Part shown: positions 23,730 through 31,501 of the stretch, piece by piece
Numbering within the stretch: the stretch's first letter is position 1
Layout of the letters: every line of letters starts with the position of its first letter
NCBI GenBank assembly: GCA_964416595.1
Contig: CAYQES010000004.1
Location: 76,962-140,961 of the forward strand
Source of the DNA: JAKFYM01 sp964416595
GTDB taxonomy: Bacteria; Bdellovibrionota; UBA1018; CAIPTA01
Direction of reading: 5' to 3'
Length of the DNA: 64,000 bases
The notes under the pieces: generated by a model
The model's input: the letters and a program-made list of their open reading frames with translations, nothing else
Told to the model about the DNA's origin: nothing
Databases searched by the model: none
Made by a program: the position numbers and the translations under genes

Positions 23730-24903
23730 GAAGCCAGACGATAAAAATCTTCTCGCCAATGAACAGTTTCGCAGCAATCTTTTATCGATTGTTTCCCATG
23801 AATTAAATACTCCGCTCACCGGCATTTTGAATGCGCTTGCCATGCTGGAGGAAAAATATCCTGAGGAGCAACAATATATTCCCATGCTCCGGCGCAACAG
23901 CGAACGTTTGCGGCGCAGTGTGGAGAATCTCTTAGAAATTTCCCGAGTGGATGCGGGCACCTTGCGGGTGCGTTTGAGTGAATTAGACTTGGAAAATTTT
24001 CTCCTGGCCCGCAAAGATGCATTGAAGGCAGTCTTAGCTGCACAAAAATACCATTTGGAACTAGAAATTGAAGAAGATCTACCGCGGGTATGCGGGGATA
24101 TGCGCCGGCTAACTCACGTGTTTGACAGCTTGGTATTGAATGCCGTGAAGTTTTCCAATGGTGTCGGGGCCGAATTGGGCGGAGTGGTATATGCCAATCT
24201 TTCTTTGCAGGGAGCTTCCGCTTTACCACCAGGGATTTTTTCTAGTCGTGAGAGAAAAACCGGCATGTATTTAGTTACCTCCGTGCAGAGCTCGCAGCCG
24301 TCCATAGGGGAAAGCCCGGATAGTTTTGAGCAGCTCTTTGAGCCCTTCTCTCCTTGGCGCGATGCGGATACCCGCGTGCGCGAAGGCTTAGGGGTGGAGC
24401 TCGCGATTGCTAAAGAAATTTTATTGGCCCATGAGGGATTTATCTGGGCGGATTTACCGAGCACCACAGACCGTAAGGGGTGGAAGTTTGTTTTTGCTCT
24501 GCCGTTATTATCCCGGGTAGATGAATTGGATTTGGTGGTGAACAATCGTTTGTTCACAGCGATTGGGGCTTTATCGAAAATGTCGCTGCTGCTTTTACGC
24601 CCCGAGCCCGGTTACGAAGCACAACCTGGAGATGAGCAAAAAATTTCCAAGGCCTTACAGAAAGTATTGTTCCGCTCGAGCGATTCTACTTTTTGGATCC
24701 AAGATAGTGGCGAGTACGCCATTTTAATGGATGATTGTGATCAAGAGGGAGGCGAGCGCGTGGCCGTACGACTCCTTGGGGTTTTAAAAAGCGAGATTCC
24801 TCACGCGGCGTTTTTGTGGTCTTTGGTAACGGGTCCCGATAGCGGCTCTAACGCCCGGGAATTACTAGAAAAAGCTCGTCACCAATGGCGGCCAAGTATT
24901 TGA
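23722..24903 (+). CDS. degenerate sensor histidine kinase with C-terminal GGDEF-like remnant
   Basis: A 393-residue cytoplasmic protein starting at the ATG at 23722. HisKA is clear: FRSNLLSIVSHELNTPLTGI with the phospho-acceptor His. In the ATPase part the N-box is DSLVLNAVKFSNG and the G2 loop is EGLGVELAIAKE, but the G1 box (DxGxG) is replaced by SVQSSQPSIG, so ATP binding is doubtful. The last 110 residues look like a worn GGDEF domain (ISKALQKVLFRSSD, then DSGEYAILMDD where RxGGDEF would be, then GGERVAVRLLGVL). No sensor domain or partner regulator is present. It may be a phosphorelay or scaffold protein for the upstream genes. Confidence 0.75.
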   Translation: MAKKPDDKNLLANEQFRSNLLSIVSHELNTPLTGILNALAMLEEKYPEEQQYIPMLRRNSERLRRSVENLLEISRVDAGTLRVRLSELDLENFLLARKDALKAVLAAQKYHLELEIEEDLPRVCGDMRRLTHVFDSLVLNAVKFSNGVGAELGGVVYANLSLQGASALPPGIFSSRERKTGMYLVTSVQSSQPSIGESPDSFEQLFEPFSPWRDADTRVREGLGVELAIAKEILLAHEGFIWADLPSTTDRKGWKFVFALPLLSRVDELDLVVNNRLFTAIGALSKMSLLLLRPEPGYEAQPGDEQKISKALQKVLFRSSDSTFWIQDSGEYAILMDDCDQEGGERVAVRLLGVLKSEIPHAAFLWSLVTGPDSGSNARELLEKARHQWRPSI

Positions 24904-24957
24904 GATCTTTGCGCTTTTGCCTTTCGCTTCCTTGCCTTTCCTAGTATAAGCCTTGCC

Positions 24958-26385
24958 ATGGCGGAAAATCCCACTCCCCTTAAGGGGAAATATTTTTTAA
25001 AAACCTTCGGCTGCCAAATGAATGTGCACGATTCTGAGCGCATGGCTTCGATCTTGGTGAACCAGGGTTACAATGAAGCGAAGGAAATCGAAGACGCGGA
25101 TCTCGTGATTTTCAACAGCTGTTCGATCCGGGATAAAGCCGAACAAAAAGCCTATTCCTCCATGGGCTTATTGCGAAAAGACGGGAAAAAGAAAAACCCC
25201 AATTTGAAAATTGGATTTGCGGGCTGCGTGGCCCAGCAAGATCGGGAGGCGGCGTTTAGTGGCGCACCCCATTTGGATTTTGTGATCGGCACCGATTCCA
25301 TCGATCAATTGCCCGAGGTGCTCTATCGTGTGGAGCACGGAGAAGAAAAAGTTCTACAGGTGGGTTTTGATCCCGCCAACGATTACACCCTGGAAACCAA
25401 GATCCTGCCCGGCCGGTCCACGGCTTTTGTGAATATCATGAAGGGCTGTGATAATTTTTGCTCCTACTGCATTGTGCCCTTCACCCGGGGCCGGGAAAAA
25501 AGCCGACGGCTAGAGGAAGTGGTGCAGGATGTGAAGCGTCTCGTGCTGGGCGGAGTGGTGGAAGTCACATTGCTCGGGCAAAATGTAAATTCTTACGGAA
25601 AATCTCTAGGCGGCGCTAAAAATGGGCAAACGTTTCCCGCATTACTCCGGGCGCTCCAAGAGATGGCGGACCAAATGGAGGCTAATGGCGTAACGGATCC
25701 ATCGGGCCGCAGCGGAAAGCCCATGGGTCTACAGCGCATTCGCTACACCACTTCCCACCCTAAAGATTTCGACGAAGAAATGATCGATTGCCACGCCAAT
25801 CTTTCCCGCTTGGTGCCGCACCTCCATCTACCGGTGCAGAGCGGTTCCGCGAAAGTTTTAAAACGCATGAAGCGCTACGTGCCGATCGAACTCTATTGCC
25901 AACGCTTGGAAGAATTGCGGCGCCGGGTTCCTGGAATTACCGTGACCACGGATTTGATCGTGGGTTTCCCGGGGGAGACCGATGAGGATTTTGAGGCTAC
26001 TTTAGCGCTGGTGAAGCGCATTCAGTACGAAACGGTTTACGCCTACACATACTCGCCCCGCCCTGGCACCTCCGCCTTGAAATACGGTGATACGGTGCCG
26101 GAGCAGGTGAAAAAAGAGCGGCACGCCCGCCTCACGGATTTGCAAATTGAAATCCAGGCGGCAAAAAATCGCGAGCAGATTGGCCGCGTGGAGCAAATCC
26201 TTTGCGAGGGCGCTTCCAAAACGGATCCCTTAATGGCAACGGGCCGCACCTTGGGTTTTCGTGTAGTGAATTTTTCTTTGCCCAATGGTGTGTCCCAGCC
26301 TGCGGAAATTGCCGGTCGCACTCTGCCGATTCGCATTACCGATGCCAATACTTTTGCCTTGAAAGGAGAGCCCGCACTTTTATGA
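24958..26385 (+). CDS. miaB: tRNA-2-methylthio-N6-dimethylallyladenosine synthase
   Basis: A 475-residue methylthiotransferase adding a methylthio group to i6A37 of tRNAs. Domains in order: UPF0004 (about 10-125, FLKTFGCQMNVHDSERM with its first cluster cysteine), radical SAM (about 150-390) with CDNFCSYCIVPFTRG holding CxxxCxxC, and a C-terminal TRAM domain. ATTSHPKDF and HLPVQSGSAKVLKRMKR are MiaB-type, separating it from the RimO copy at 57591. A -10-like TAGTAT lies 10 bases upstream of the ATG with no ribosome site. It overlaps the next gene by 4 bases. Confidence 0.95.
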   Translation: MAENPTPLKGKYFLKTFGCQMNVHDSERMASILVNQGYNEAKEIEDADLVIFNSCSIRDKAEQKAYSSMGLLRKDGKKKNPNLKIGFAGCVAQQDREAAFSGAPHLDFVIGTDSIDQLPEVLYRVEHGEEKVLQVGFDPANDYTLETKILPGRSTAFVNIMKGCDNFCSYCIVPFTRGREKSRRLEEVVQDVKRLVLGGVVEVTLLGQNVNSYGKSLGGAKNGQTFPALLRALQEMADQMEANGVTDPSGRSGKPMGLQRIRYTTSHPKDFDEEMIDCHANLSRLVPHLHLPVQSGSAKVLKRMKRYVPIELYCQRLEELRRRVPGITVTTDLIVGFPGETDEDFEATLALVKRIQYETVYAYTYSPRPGTSALKYGDTVPEQVKKERHARLTDLQIEIQAAKNREQIGRVEQILCEGASKTDPLMATGRTLGFRVVNFSLPNGVSQPAEIAGRTLPIRITDANTFALKGEPALL

Positions 26386-26909
26386 TCGCTTCTTGTTTTG
26401 GTAAATCTCCAAAAATCCCTAAATCCGCCTGGATTGCCGACTCCGCCGATGTGATGGGGGATGTGACCCTCGGGGAGCACTCTAGCATCTGGTTCCAAGC
26501 TGTGGTGAGGGGCGATGTGCATTGGATTCGGATCGGTGAGTATACCAATGTGCAGGACGGTTCCGTGCTCCACGTGAGCAATGGCGTGGCGCCGCTCACG
26601 ATTGGTTCTCGGGTTACGATTGGTCACAAAGCTTTGCTCCATGGCTGCACCGTGGGGGATGATTGTTTGATCGGCATGGGCGCTATTTTATTGGATCATG
26701 TGGAAGTGGGCAGTGGCTCCGTGGTGGCCGCCGGGGCTTTGTTGCCTCCTGGCCGCAAATACCCCCCCAATTCTTTGATCAAGGGGGCCCCGGCCAAGGC
26801 CGTACGGGAACTTACCGCCGAGGAACAAAAAGAAATGATCGATCAGGGCTGGCGGAACTATCATTCCTATGTGGCCGAATACCGGAAGACATTTCAGGTG
26901 AATTCTTGA
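26382..26909 (+). CDS. gamma carbonic anhydrase-like left-handed beta-helix protein
   Basis: A 175-residue hexapeptide-repeat protein of the YrdA/PaaY/CaiE group. The start overlaps the miaB stop. Marks are SIWFQAVVRGDVHWIRIGEY, TNVQDGSVLHV and TIGHKALLHGCTVGDDCLIG, in which the histidine pattern of gamma carbonic anhydrases (His in VLHV, GH and LHG) is kept, so metal binding is likely. Many homologues show weak or no carbonic anhydrase activity. The coupling with miaB is a common bacterial type of chance or conserved neighbourhood; no shared role is known. Confidence 0.85.
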   Translation: MIASCFGKSPKIPKSAWIADSADVMGDVTLGEHSSIWFQAVVRGDVHWIRIGEYTNVQDGSVLHVSNGVAPLTIGSRVTIGHKALLHGCTVGDDCLIGMGAILLDHVEVGSGSVVAAGALLPPGRKYPPNSLIKGAPAKAVRELTAEEQKEMIDQGWRNYHSYVAEYRKTFQVNS

Positions 26910-27050
26910 ATGGCCGAGGCCGCGTGATGGCTCTCTCTTTTTGCTTATTACTCATTTTCATAAACTAAAAATTAATATACTCCCTCCTTCACTCGTCGCA
27001 TAATGCATCGCATTAATTTGTTTCGTCGTTGCCGCTTAACGGGAGATTTT

Positions 27051-27473
27051 ATGAAAATTATTTTGTCTTTATTTACGTTTCTTTCTTTGTCTTTATGTAA
27101 CCTTGCCGAAGCAGCCACTCTTGCCGAATTGGTAGGAAAGTATGAGTTCGTTTTCGATGAAAGCTCTGGCGAAATTCCGGATAATATTCTTAATCAGGAA
27201 CTTTCTTTTACTCTCAGCATACTAAATAGCGGGAAAACTCTTTTTGTGCAAAAGGCGAAGATGGGCAAGGTAAACTGCCAGGGTCGCATCGACACGGATT
27301 CCTTGAAAAAATACCCAAACCAAGTAGTGAATTATATCACTTGCGAAGATGGTCAAAAATTCGACCAAATCCTCCTCCTCGAAGGAGTGGATATCTCCCA
27401 GCCTCTCTTTAAAGCACGGGTATTCAGTTCGGCGATCGGCACAGATTTGCCCATGATCATCACCCGGAAATAA
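27051..27473 (+). CDS. small secreted protein of unknown function
   Basis: A 140-residue exported protein. The ATG at 27051 has GGGAGA upstream and opens a signal peptide (MKIILSLFTFLSLSLCNLAEA). The mature part begins TLAELVGKYEFVFDESSG, has two cysteines (VNCQG, ITCED), and is predicted to be a small beta protein. I do not recognise a family. It is more AT-rich than its neighbours and ends before a strong terminator. Confidence 0.6.
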   Translation: MKIILSLFTFLSLSLCNLAEAATLAELVGKYEFVFDESSGEIPDNILNQELSFTLSILNSGKTLFVQKAKMGKVNCQGRIDTDSLKKYPNQVVNYITCEDGQKFDQILLLEGVDISQPLFKARVFSSAIGTDLPMIITRK

Positions 27474-27496
27474 TTCATATTTTTAAATCCTTATAG

Positions 27497-27533
27497 AGAA
27501 CGGCAAGCCGGTGGGGCTTGCTGTTCTTTTTTG
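27497..27533 (+). terminator. intrinsic terminator
   Basis: A 13-base stem with one mismatch (AGAACGGCAAGCC with GGCTTGCTGTTCT) and a short loop is followed by six T residues. It ends the transcript of the secreted protein gene at 27051 and insulates guaB. Confidence 0.88.
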
Positions 27534-27608
27534 GGCATTTTTTGAATTTCCAGTAATGGGCTAATACTTTGATCTTTCTCAGAAAAACTCATTGTGATAT
27601 TGTGAGTC

Positions 27609-29096
27609 ATGAATTCGCCACAAAACCCCACCCTTTTCCGTGAAACCCTTACGTTTGATGATGTGCTGCTTTTGCCTGGGCACAGCACCGTGCTTCCTAA
27701 CGAAGTAAGCCTAAAAACCCGGCTCACGAAACGTCTCCACCTGAATGTTCCCCTGCTCTCTGCGGCCATGGATACGGTAACCGAATCGGACACCGCCATT
27801 TCCCTCGCCCAAGAGGGCGGCCTCGGGGTGATCCACAAAAACATGAGTATCGAGGATCAGGCCTTTGAGATTTCCAGGGTAAAAAAGAGCGAAAGTGGCA
27901 TGATCCTGGATCCGATCACCGTGGCTCCAGAGCAGCCTGTAAAAGAAGCCCTGCGCTTGATGGCCACCTATAAAATTTCCGGCGTGCCGGTTACCAAAGA
28001 TGGCCAGCCCCACGGCCCCTTGGTGGGCATCATCACAAATCGGGATGTGCGATTCCTAGAAGATAACAACGCCCCCGTTTCGGCCTATATGACAAGCGAC
28101 GGCCTAGTGACTTGCCCCGTGGGCACCGACCGGGAAAGCGCCAAGAAACTTCTCCACAAACACCGCATCGAAAAACTTCTAGTGGTGGACAGTAAAAATC
28201 ACCTGAAGGGTTTGATCACGATCAAGGACATTGAAAAATCCATGAAGTATCCAAACTCCAATAAGGACCAATTTGGCCGCCTTGTGGTGGGCGCCGCCGT
28301 GGGTGTGAGCCCAGAAGTGATGGAGCGGGCCGCAGCTTTAGCAGAGGCGGGCGTGGACGCATTTTTTGTGGATAGCGCCCATGGGCATTCCCAAGGGATT
28401 ATTGATCTCGTAGGTAAATTGAAAGTGAAATATCCCCAGGTGGAAGTGGTGGCGGGCAATGTGGCCACCGTGGACGGCACTAAAGCTTTGATTGATGCCG
28501 GCGCCGACGCCGTGAAAGTGGGCATTGGCCCTGGCTCCATCTGCACCACTCGGGTGGTGGCCGGAATTGGTGTGGCCCAACTTTCCGCCGTGATGGATGC
28601 CTACCAAGAAGCCGTGAAACGGGATGTGCCAGTGATCGCCGATGGAGGCGTGAAATTTTCTGGTGACGTGGTAAAGGCCCTCGCCGCGGGCGCAAGCTGC
28701 GTGATGATCGGCAATCTTTTTGCGGGCACCGATGAATCCCCTGGAGAGTTGGTGTTGTACCAGGGTCGTTCTTACAAAGTGTACCGTGGCATGGGATCCA
28801 TGGCGGCCATGCGTAAGGGCTCCAAGGATCGTTACGCCCAAGCAGGAACTGAGGACGCGAAACTTGTTCCGGAAGGAATCGAGGGCCGCGTGCCATACCG
28901 GGGAACGATTTCGGCCGTTGTGCACCAGTTGATGGGGGGCTTACGCAGCGGCATGGGTTATGTGGGAGCGGGGAATCTAAAAGAACTAAAAGAAAAAGCG
29001 CGATTTGTGAAAATTTCTGCGGCGGGTTTGCGGGAGAGCCATCCCCATAACGTAGACATTACCAAAGAAGCCCCCAATTATTGGATGGGCTCTTAG
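27609..29096 (+). CDS. guaB: inosine-5'-monophosphate dehydrogenase
   Basis: A 495-residue enzyme oxidising IMP to XMP, the first step of GMP synthesis. The catalytic TIM barrel is split by two CBS domains (about 95-215; ISGVPVTKDGQPHGPLVGI). Marks are LTFDDVLLLPGHSTVLP, the catalytic loop GPGSICTTRVVAGIG with its cysteine, ADGGVKFSGDVVKALAAGAS and GMGSMAAM. It is full length. A -10-like TGATAT lies 8 bases before the ATG and no ribosome site is clear. The next step, guaA, lies 2.4 kb downstream on the same strand with two unrelated genes between. Confidence 0.97.
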   Translation: MNSPQNPTLFRETLTFDDVLLLPGHSTVLPNEVSLKTRLTKRLHLNVPLLSAAMDTVTESDTAISLAQEGGLGVIHKNMSIEDQAFEISRVKKSESGMILDPITVAPEQPVKEALRLMATYKISGVPVTKDGQPHGPLVGIITNRDVRFLEDNNAPVSAYMTSDGLVTCPVGTDRESAKKLLHKHRIEKLLVVDSKNHLKGLITIKDIEKSMKYPNSNKDQFGRLVVGAAVGVSPEVMERAAALAEAGVDAFFVDSAHGHSQGIIDLVGKLKVKYPQVEVVAGNVATVDGTKALIDAGADAVKVGIGPGSICTTRVVAGIGVAQLSAVMDAYQEAVKRDVPVIADGGVKFSGDVVKALAAGASCVMIGNLFAGTDESPGELVLYQGRSYKVYRGMGSMAAMRKGSKDRYAQAGTEDAKLVPEGIEGRVPYRGTISAVVHQLMGGLRSGMGYVGAGNLKELKEKARFVKISAAGLRESHPHNVDITKEAPNYWMGS

Positions 29097-29148
29097 AGAA
29101 GAAAAAAGGGAAGGATGGATCTTTCTCTTAAAATAGGAGCCAAGGAAT

Positions 29149-31101
29149 ATGCAGCTCAAGGCCATTGAAGCCGCTCGGTACGACGATCGTTTCGTGGTAA
29201 TTCGCAATCCAGATAACTGGAAACAAGAGCTTTTCACGGAAGAAGAATTTGAAATCGTTAAGTTCCTGAAAAAAAATGAGCAGGAAAGTTTATTGGCGCT
29301 ATTACTGCCGAATATCGGTGTGGCCAAGAAAGATCATATTTTTCTGTGCATGGCGGTGCTCCGCAAGCTGAAACGCATTCAGGTAGTGGATTATGTGTCG
29401 ATCACGGGCCGTAAATCCCTCTCCAACACAGCCACTTTAGAATTTGAAACCCAAAAACAAAAACTCGAATTATTGGGTTTGCGTTCTTTAGCCGCTTTGA
29501 TTTTTTCTCTCGGCGAGCGAATGCTTTCATGGTTGGGGCCACAATTATTATTGTTATTAGTGCTAATCGCAGCGGCTTTCGGATTTTTCTTTTTTCCTTA
29601 CAATGCCGTAGAAAATGCGTTGCAGGTGGAGAGCTTAGCGTATGGGAAAGTTTTTTCTGTTCTCTATCTTACTGCCTCGCTGGCGCTTTGCTTTCGTGCA
29701 CTATTACGAGGCATTTTTTTAAAATCCCTGGGGCGCGAGAGTAAATTTCACGGTATTTCTCTTTATTTTCCTTTCATGAGTCTCCATAGCGATTGCCGGG
29801 ATGTGAATATGGAGGGCTATGGTGCCCGAGTGCGCATGGCAATTTTGGGGTTGGTAGCGCCCTTAGCTTTAGGAGCAGTGTTCACCATTTTGGCGCTTAC
29901 AGGAAAAATGGAGTTGAGTTCGGCCTTTTTTGCCTATGCGGCTTGCATGGGGGTTTCCCTGGTATTGGCTTGCCCATTTTTCCCAGCGGATGTGGCGGAA
30001 ATTCTGCATGTAACTTTTTTGCGGGATGAGTTGCGGGAGAGAATTTCTTCAGGCTTGCGCGATATTTTTCGCACAAAAGGAAGCCTCAGCCGCGAAATGT
30101 TATATGCCTTGGTAGCCACGTTCTTGTGGCTCTTAGCGTGGTTGGATAGTTTACGTTCATTTTGGGATTTTATTGCTGGGAATGTGGTGGCAGATTTTGC
30201 TTCGCCTTCTATTTACCAAAATATAGGCGCCGGTTTTCTTGTGGCAACGGTTCTTCTCCTCCTCCTTTTTCCCGTGGGAATTTTTTCTTTTAGTTTCTTG
30301 CGCGAGCGCTTCTCCTCTCAGAAGCGCCGGATCGTGGTGCAGAAAGAAAAAATAAAAGATAGTCTTAGTTTTGAAGAGCGAATGTCTGCTCTTGAAAAGA
30401 TCCCCCTATTCACTTACCTCAACGATCAGGAACGATTGGCTCTTCTTAATGAAATGCAACCAATGTTTTATGGTCACCGAGAATTCCTCATGCACCAAGG
30501 TGAAGTGGGCAAAGAATTTTTTGTGTTGGTGCGTGGGCACGCGAACGCCTATTTCACCGATGTGCACGGCCGTAATTATTTATTAGCCGATTTAGGAGAA
30601 GGGGATGCGTTTGGCGAAATTGCCTTGATCGATGATGTGCCACGCACTGCTTCGATTAGGTCTGACGGTGGTTGTATCGTGCTGATGCTGAAAAAAGAAG
30701 GCTTTGATCGTTTTGCCCAGAGCCTCGGGTCACCGGATCGAGTAAAAACTTTAATTCGGCTCACGAGTTTTTTCCGCAGGCATCCACTCTTTTCCAAATT
30801 GAAAGTAAAGGATCAGGCCCAACTCATCGATCGTTTTCGTTTCCAAACGCTCACGGCAGGTGATGCCATTCCCAATGGAGAAGATGATTTCTATGTAGTG
30901 TATTCAGGCAAAGTGCGCCTAGACACGGGAGACGACGCAGCCGATGTTACTTTGCAGGCCGATGATTGTTTTGGGTACGCCAATGTTTTGAATGCTAATT
31001 ATTTTGCGGCAGAAGGAACGGGTTTGTTGATTGTGAAGCGTGAAGAGTTCCACAGTTTGATTTGGGAAAAACTGGTAGAGCATCCGGAGTTGTTTATTTA
31101 G
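29149..31101 (+). CDS. membrane protein: degenerate M50-like core with cyclic nucleotide-binding domains
   Basis: A 650-residue protein in three parts. Residues 1-100 resemble a PqqD-like cytoplasmic domain (ELFTEEEFEIVKFL). About 110-400 hold eight or so membrane segments with the layout of M50 site-2 peptidases; LGRESKFHGISLYFPFMSLH fits the family's block after the active site, but HExxH is missing (FRALLRG is in its place). About 420-545 is a cyclic nucleotide-binding domain (HQGEVGKEFFVLVRGHANAY, then GEGDAFGEIALIDDVPRTAS with the phosphate-binding cassette). A second, weaker one occupies 560-650. It is probably a membrane sensor that lost protease activity. The start has AGGAGCCAAGG upstream. 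Confidence 0.75.
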   Translation: MQLKAIEAARYDDRFVVIRNPDNWKQELFTEEEFEIVKFLKKNEQESLLALLLPNIGVAKKDHIFLCMAVLRKLKRIQVVDYVSITGRKSLSNTATLEFETQKQKLELLGLRSLAALIFSLGERMLSWLGPQLLLLLVLIAAAFGFFFFPYNAVENALQVESLAYGKVFSVLYLTASLALCFRALLRGIFLKSLGRESKFHGISLYFPFMSLHSDCRDVNMEGYGARVRMAILGLVAPLALGAVFTILALTGKMELSSAFFAYAACMGVSLVLACPFFPADVAEILHVTFLRDELRERISSGLRDIFRTKGSLSREMLYALVATFLWLLAWLDSLRSFWDFIAGNVVADFASPSIYQNIGAGFLVATVLLLLLFPVGIFSFSFLRERFSSQKRRIVVQKEKIKDSLSFEERMSALEKIPLFTYLNDQERLALLNEMQPMFYGHREFLMHQGEVGKEFFVLVRGHANAYFTDVHGRNYLLADLGEGDAFGEIALIDDVPRTASIRSDGGCIVLMLKKEGFDRFAQSLGSPDRVKTLIRLTSFFRRHPLFSKLKVKDQAQLIDRFRFQTLTAGDAIPNGEDDFYVVYSGKVRLDTGDDAADVTLQADDCFGYANVLNANYFAAEGTGLLIVKREEFHSLIWEKLVEHPELFI

Positions 31102-31111
31102 AGGCCGCGGT

Positions 31112-31477
31112 ATGAGAGTGGGCTGGTTGACCTTATGCGCGCTTGCTACTTGCTTCCATCTTTTATGGGGAATCGGGCGCTTGCAGTTAGAACAGCAAAA
31201 ACACATAGCCCGCGTAGCCGTGGAACGTTTAGGAATTTTGAGCGCGGCCTTTTCAGGAAAGGAAGCGGAGTTTTGGAGCTCTATGGGGCGAAGCAGCGCA
31301 CCCTTGGATCCTTGGGGGCAAGCCTACCGCTGGGACCCAGGACCACCCTCCTTGTGGCGCTCCGCTGGCCCCGATGGCCAGTATGCTACCGCCGATGATC
31401 TTAAGGCTTTGGTGGCGGTTCCGGAACCCGAGGCTGCGCCGCTTCCAGAGGGGCCCAATTCTTTGGGAGCCCACTAG
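31112..31477 (+). CDS. GspG-like C-terminal domain protein without pilin N-terminus
   Basis: A 121-residue protein. The N-terminal hydrophobic segment (WLTLCALATCFHLLWGIG) acts as a signal or anchor. The middle carries the C-terminal signature of the type II secretion major pseudopilin: LDPWGQAYRWDPGPPSLWRS followed by AGPDGQYATADDL, the calcium-binding loop region of GspG. The prepilin cleavage motif G-F-T-L-x-E is absent, so it is not a normal pseudopilin. No other secretion gene is near. It follows the cyclic-nucleotide protein by 10 bases and may serve the same membrane process. Confidence 0.6.
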   Translation: MRVGWLTLCALATCFHLLWGIGRLQLEQQKHIARVAVERLGILSAAFSGKEAEFWSSMGRSSAPLDPWGQAYRWDPGPPSLWRSAGPDGQYATADDLKALVAVPEPEAAPLPEGPNSLGAH

Positions 31478-31501
31478 ATTTCTAGAGGGGAGGCGGCTGT
31501 T

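Noticed and set aside
27541..27608. A guanine or other riboswitch before guaB
   Set aside because: Only about 75 bases separate the previous terminator from the ATG, with no stem arrangement of a known riboswitch, and the -10 box lies next to the start codon.
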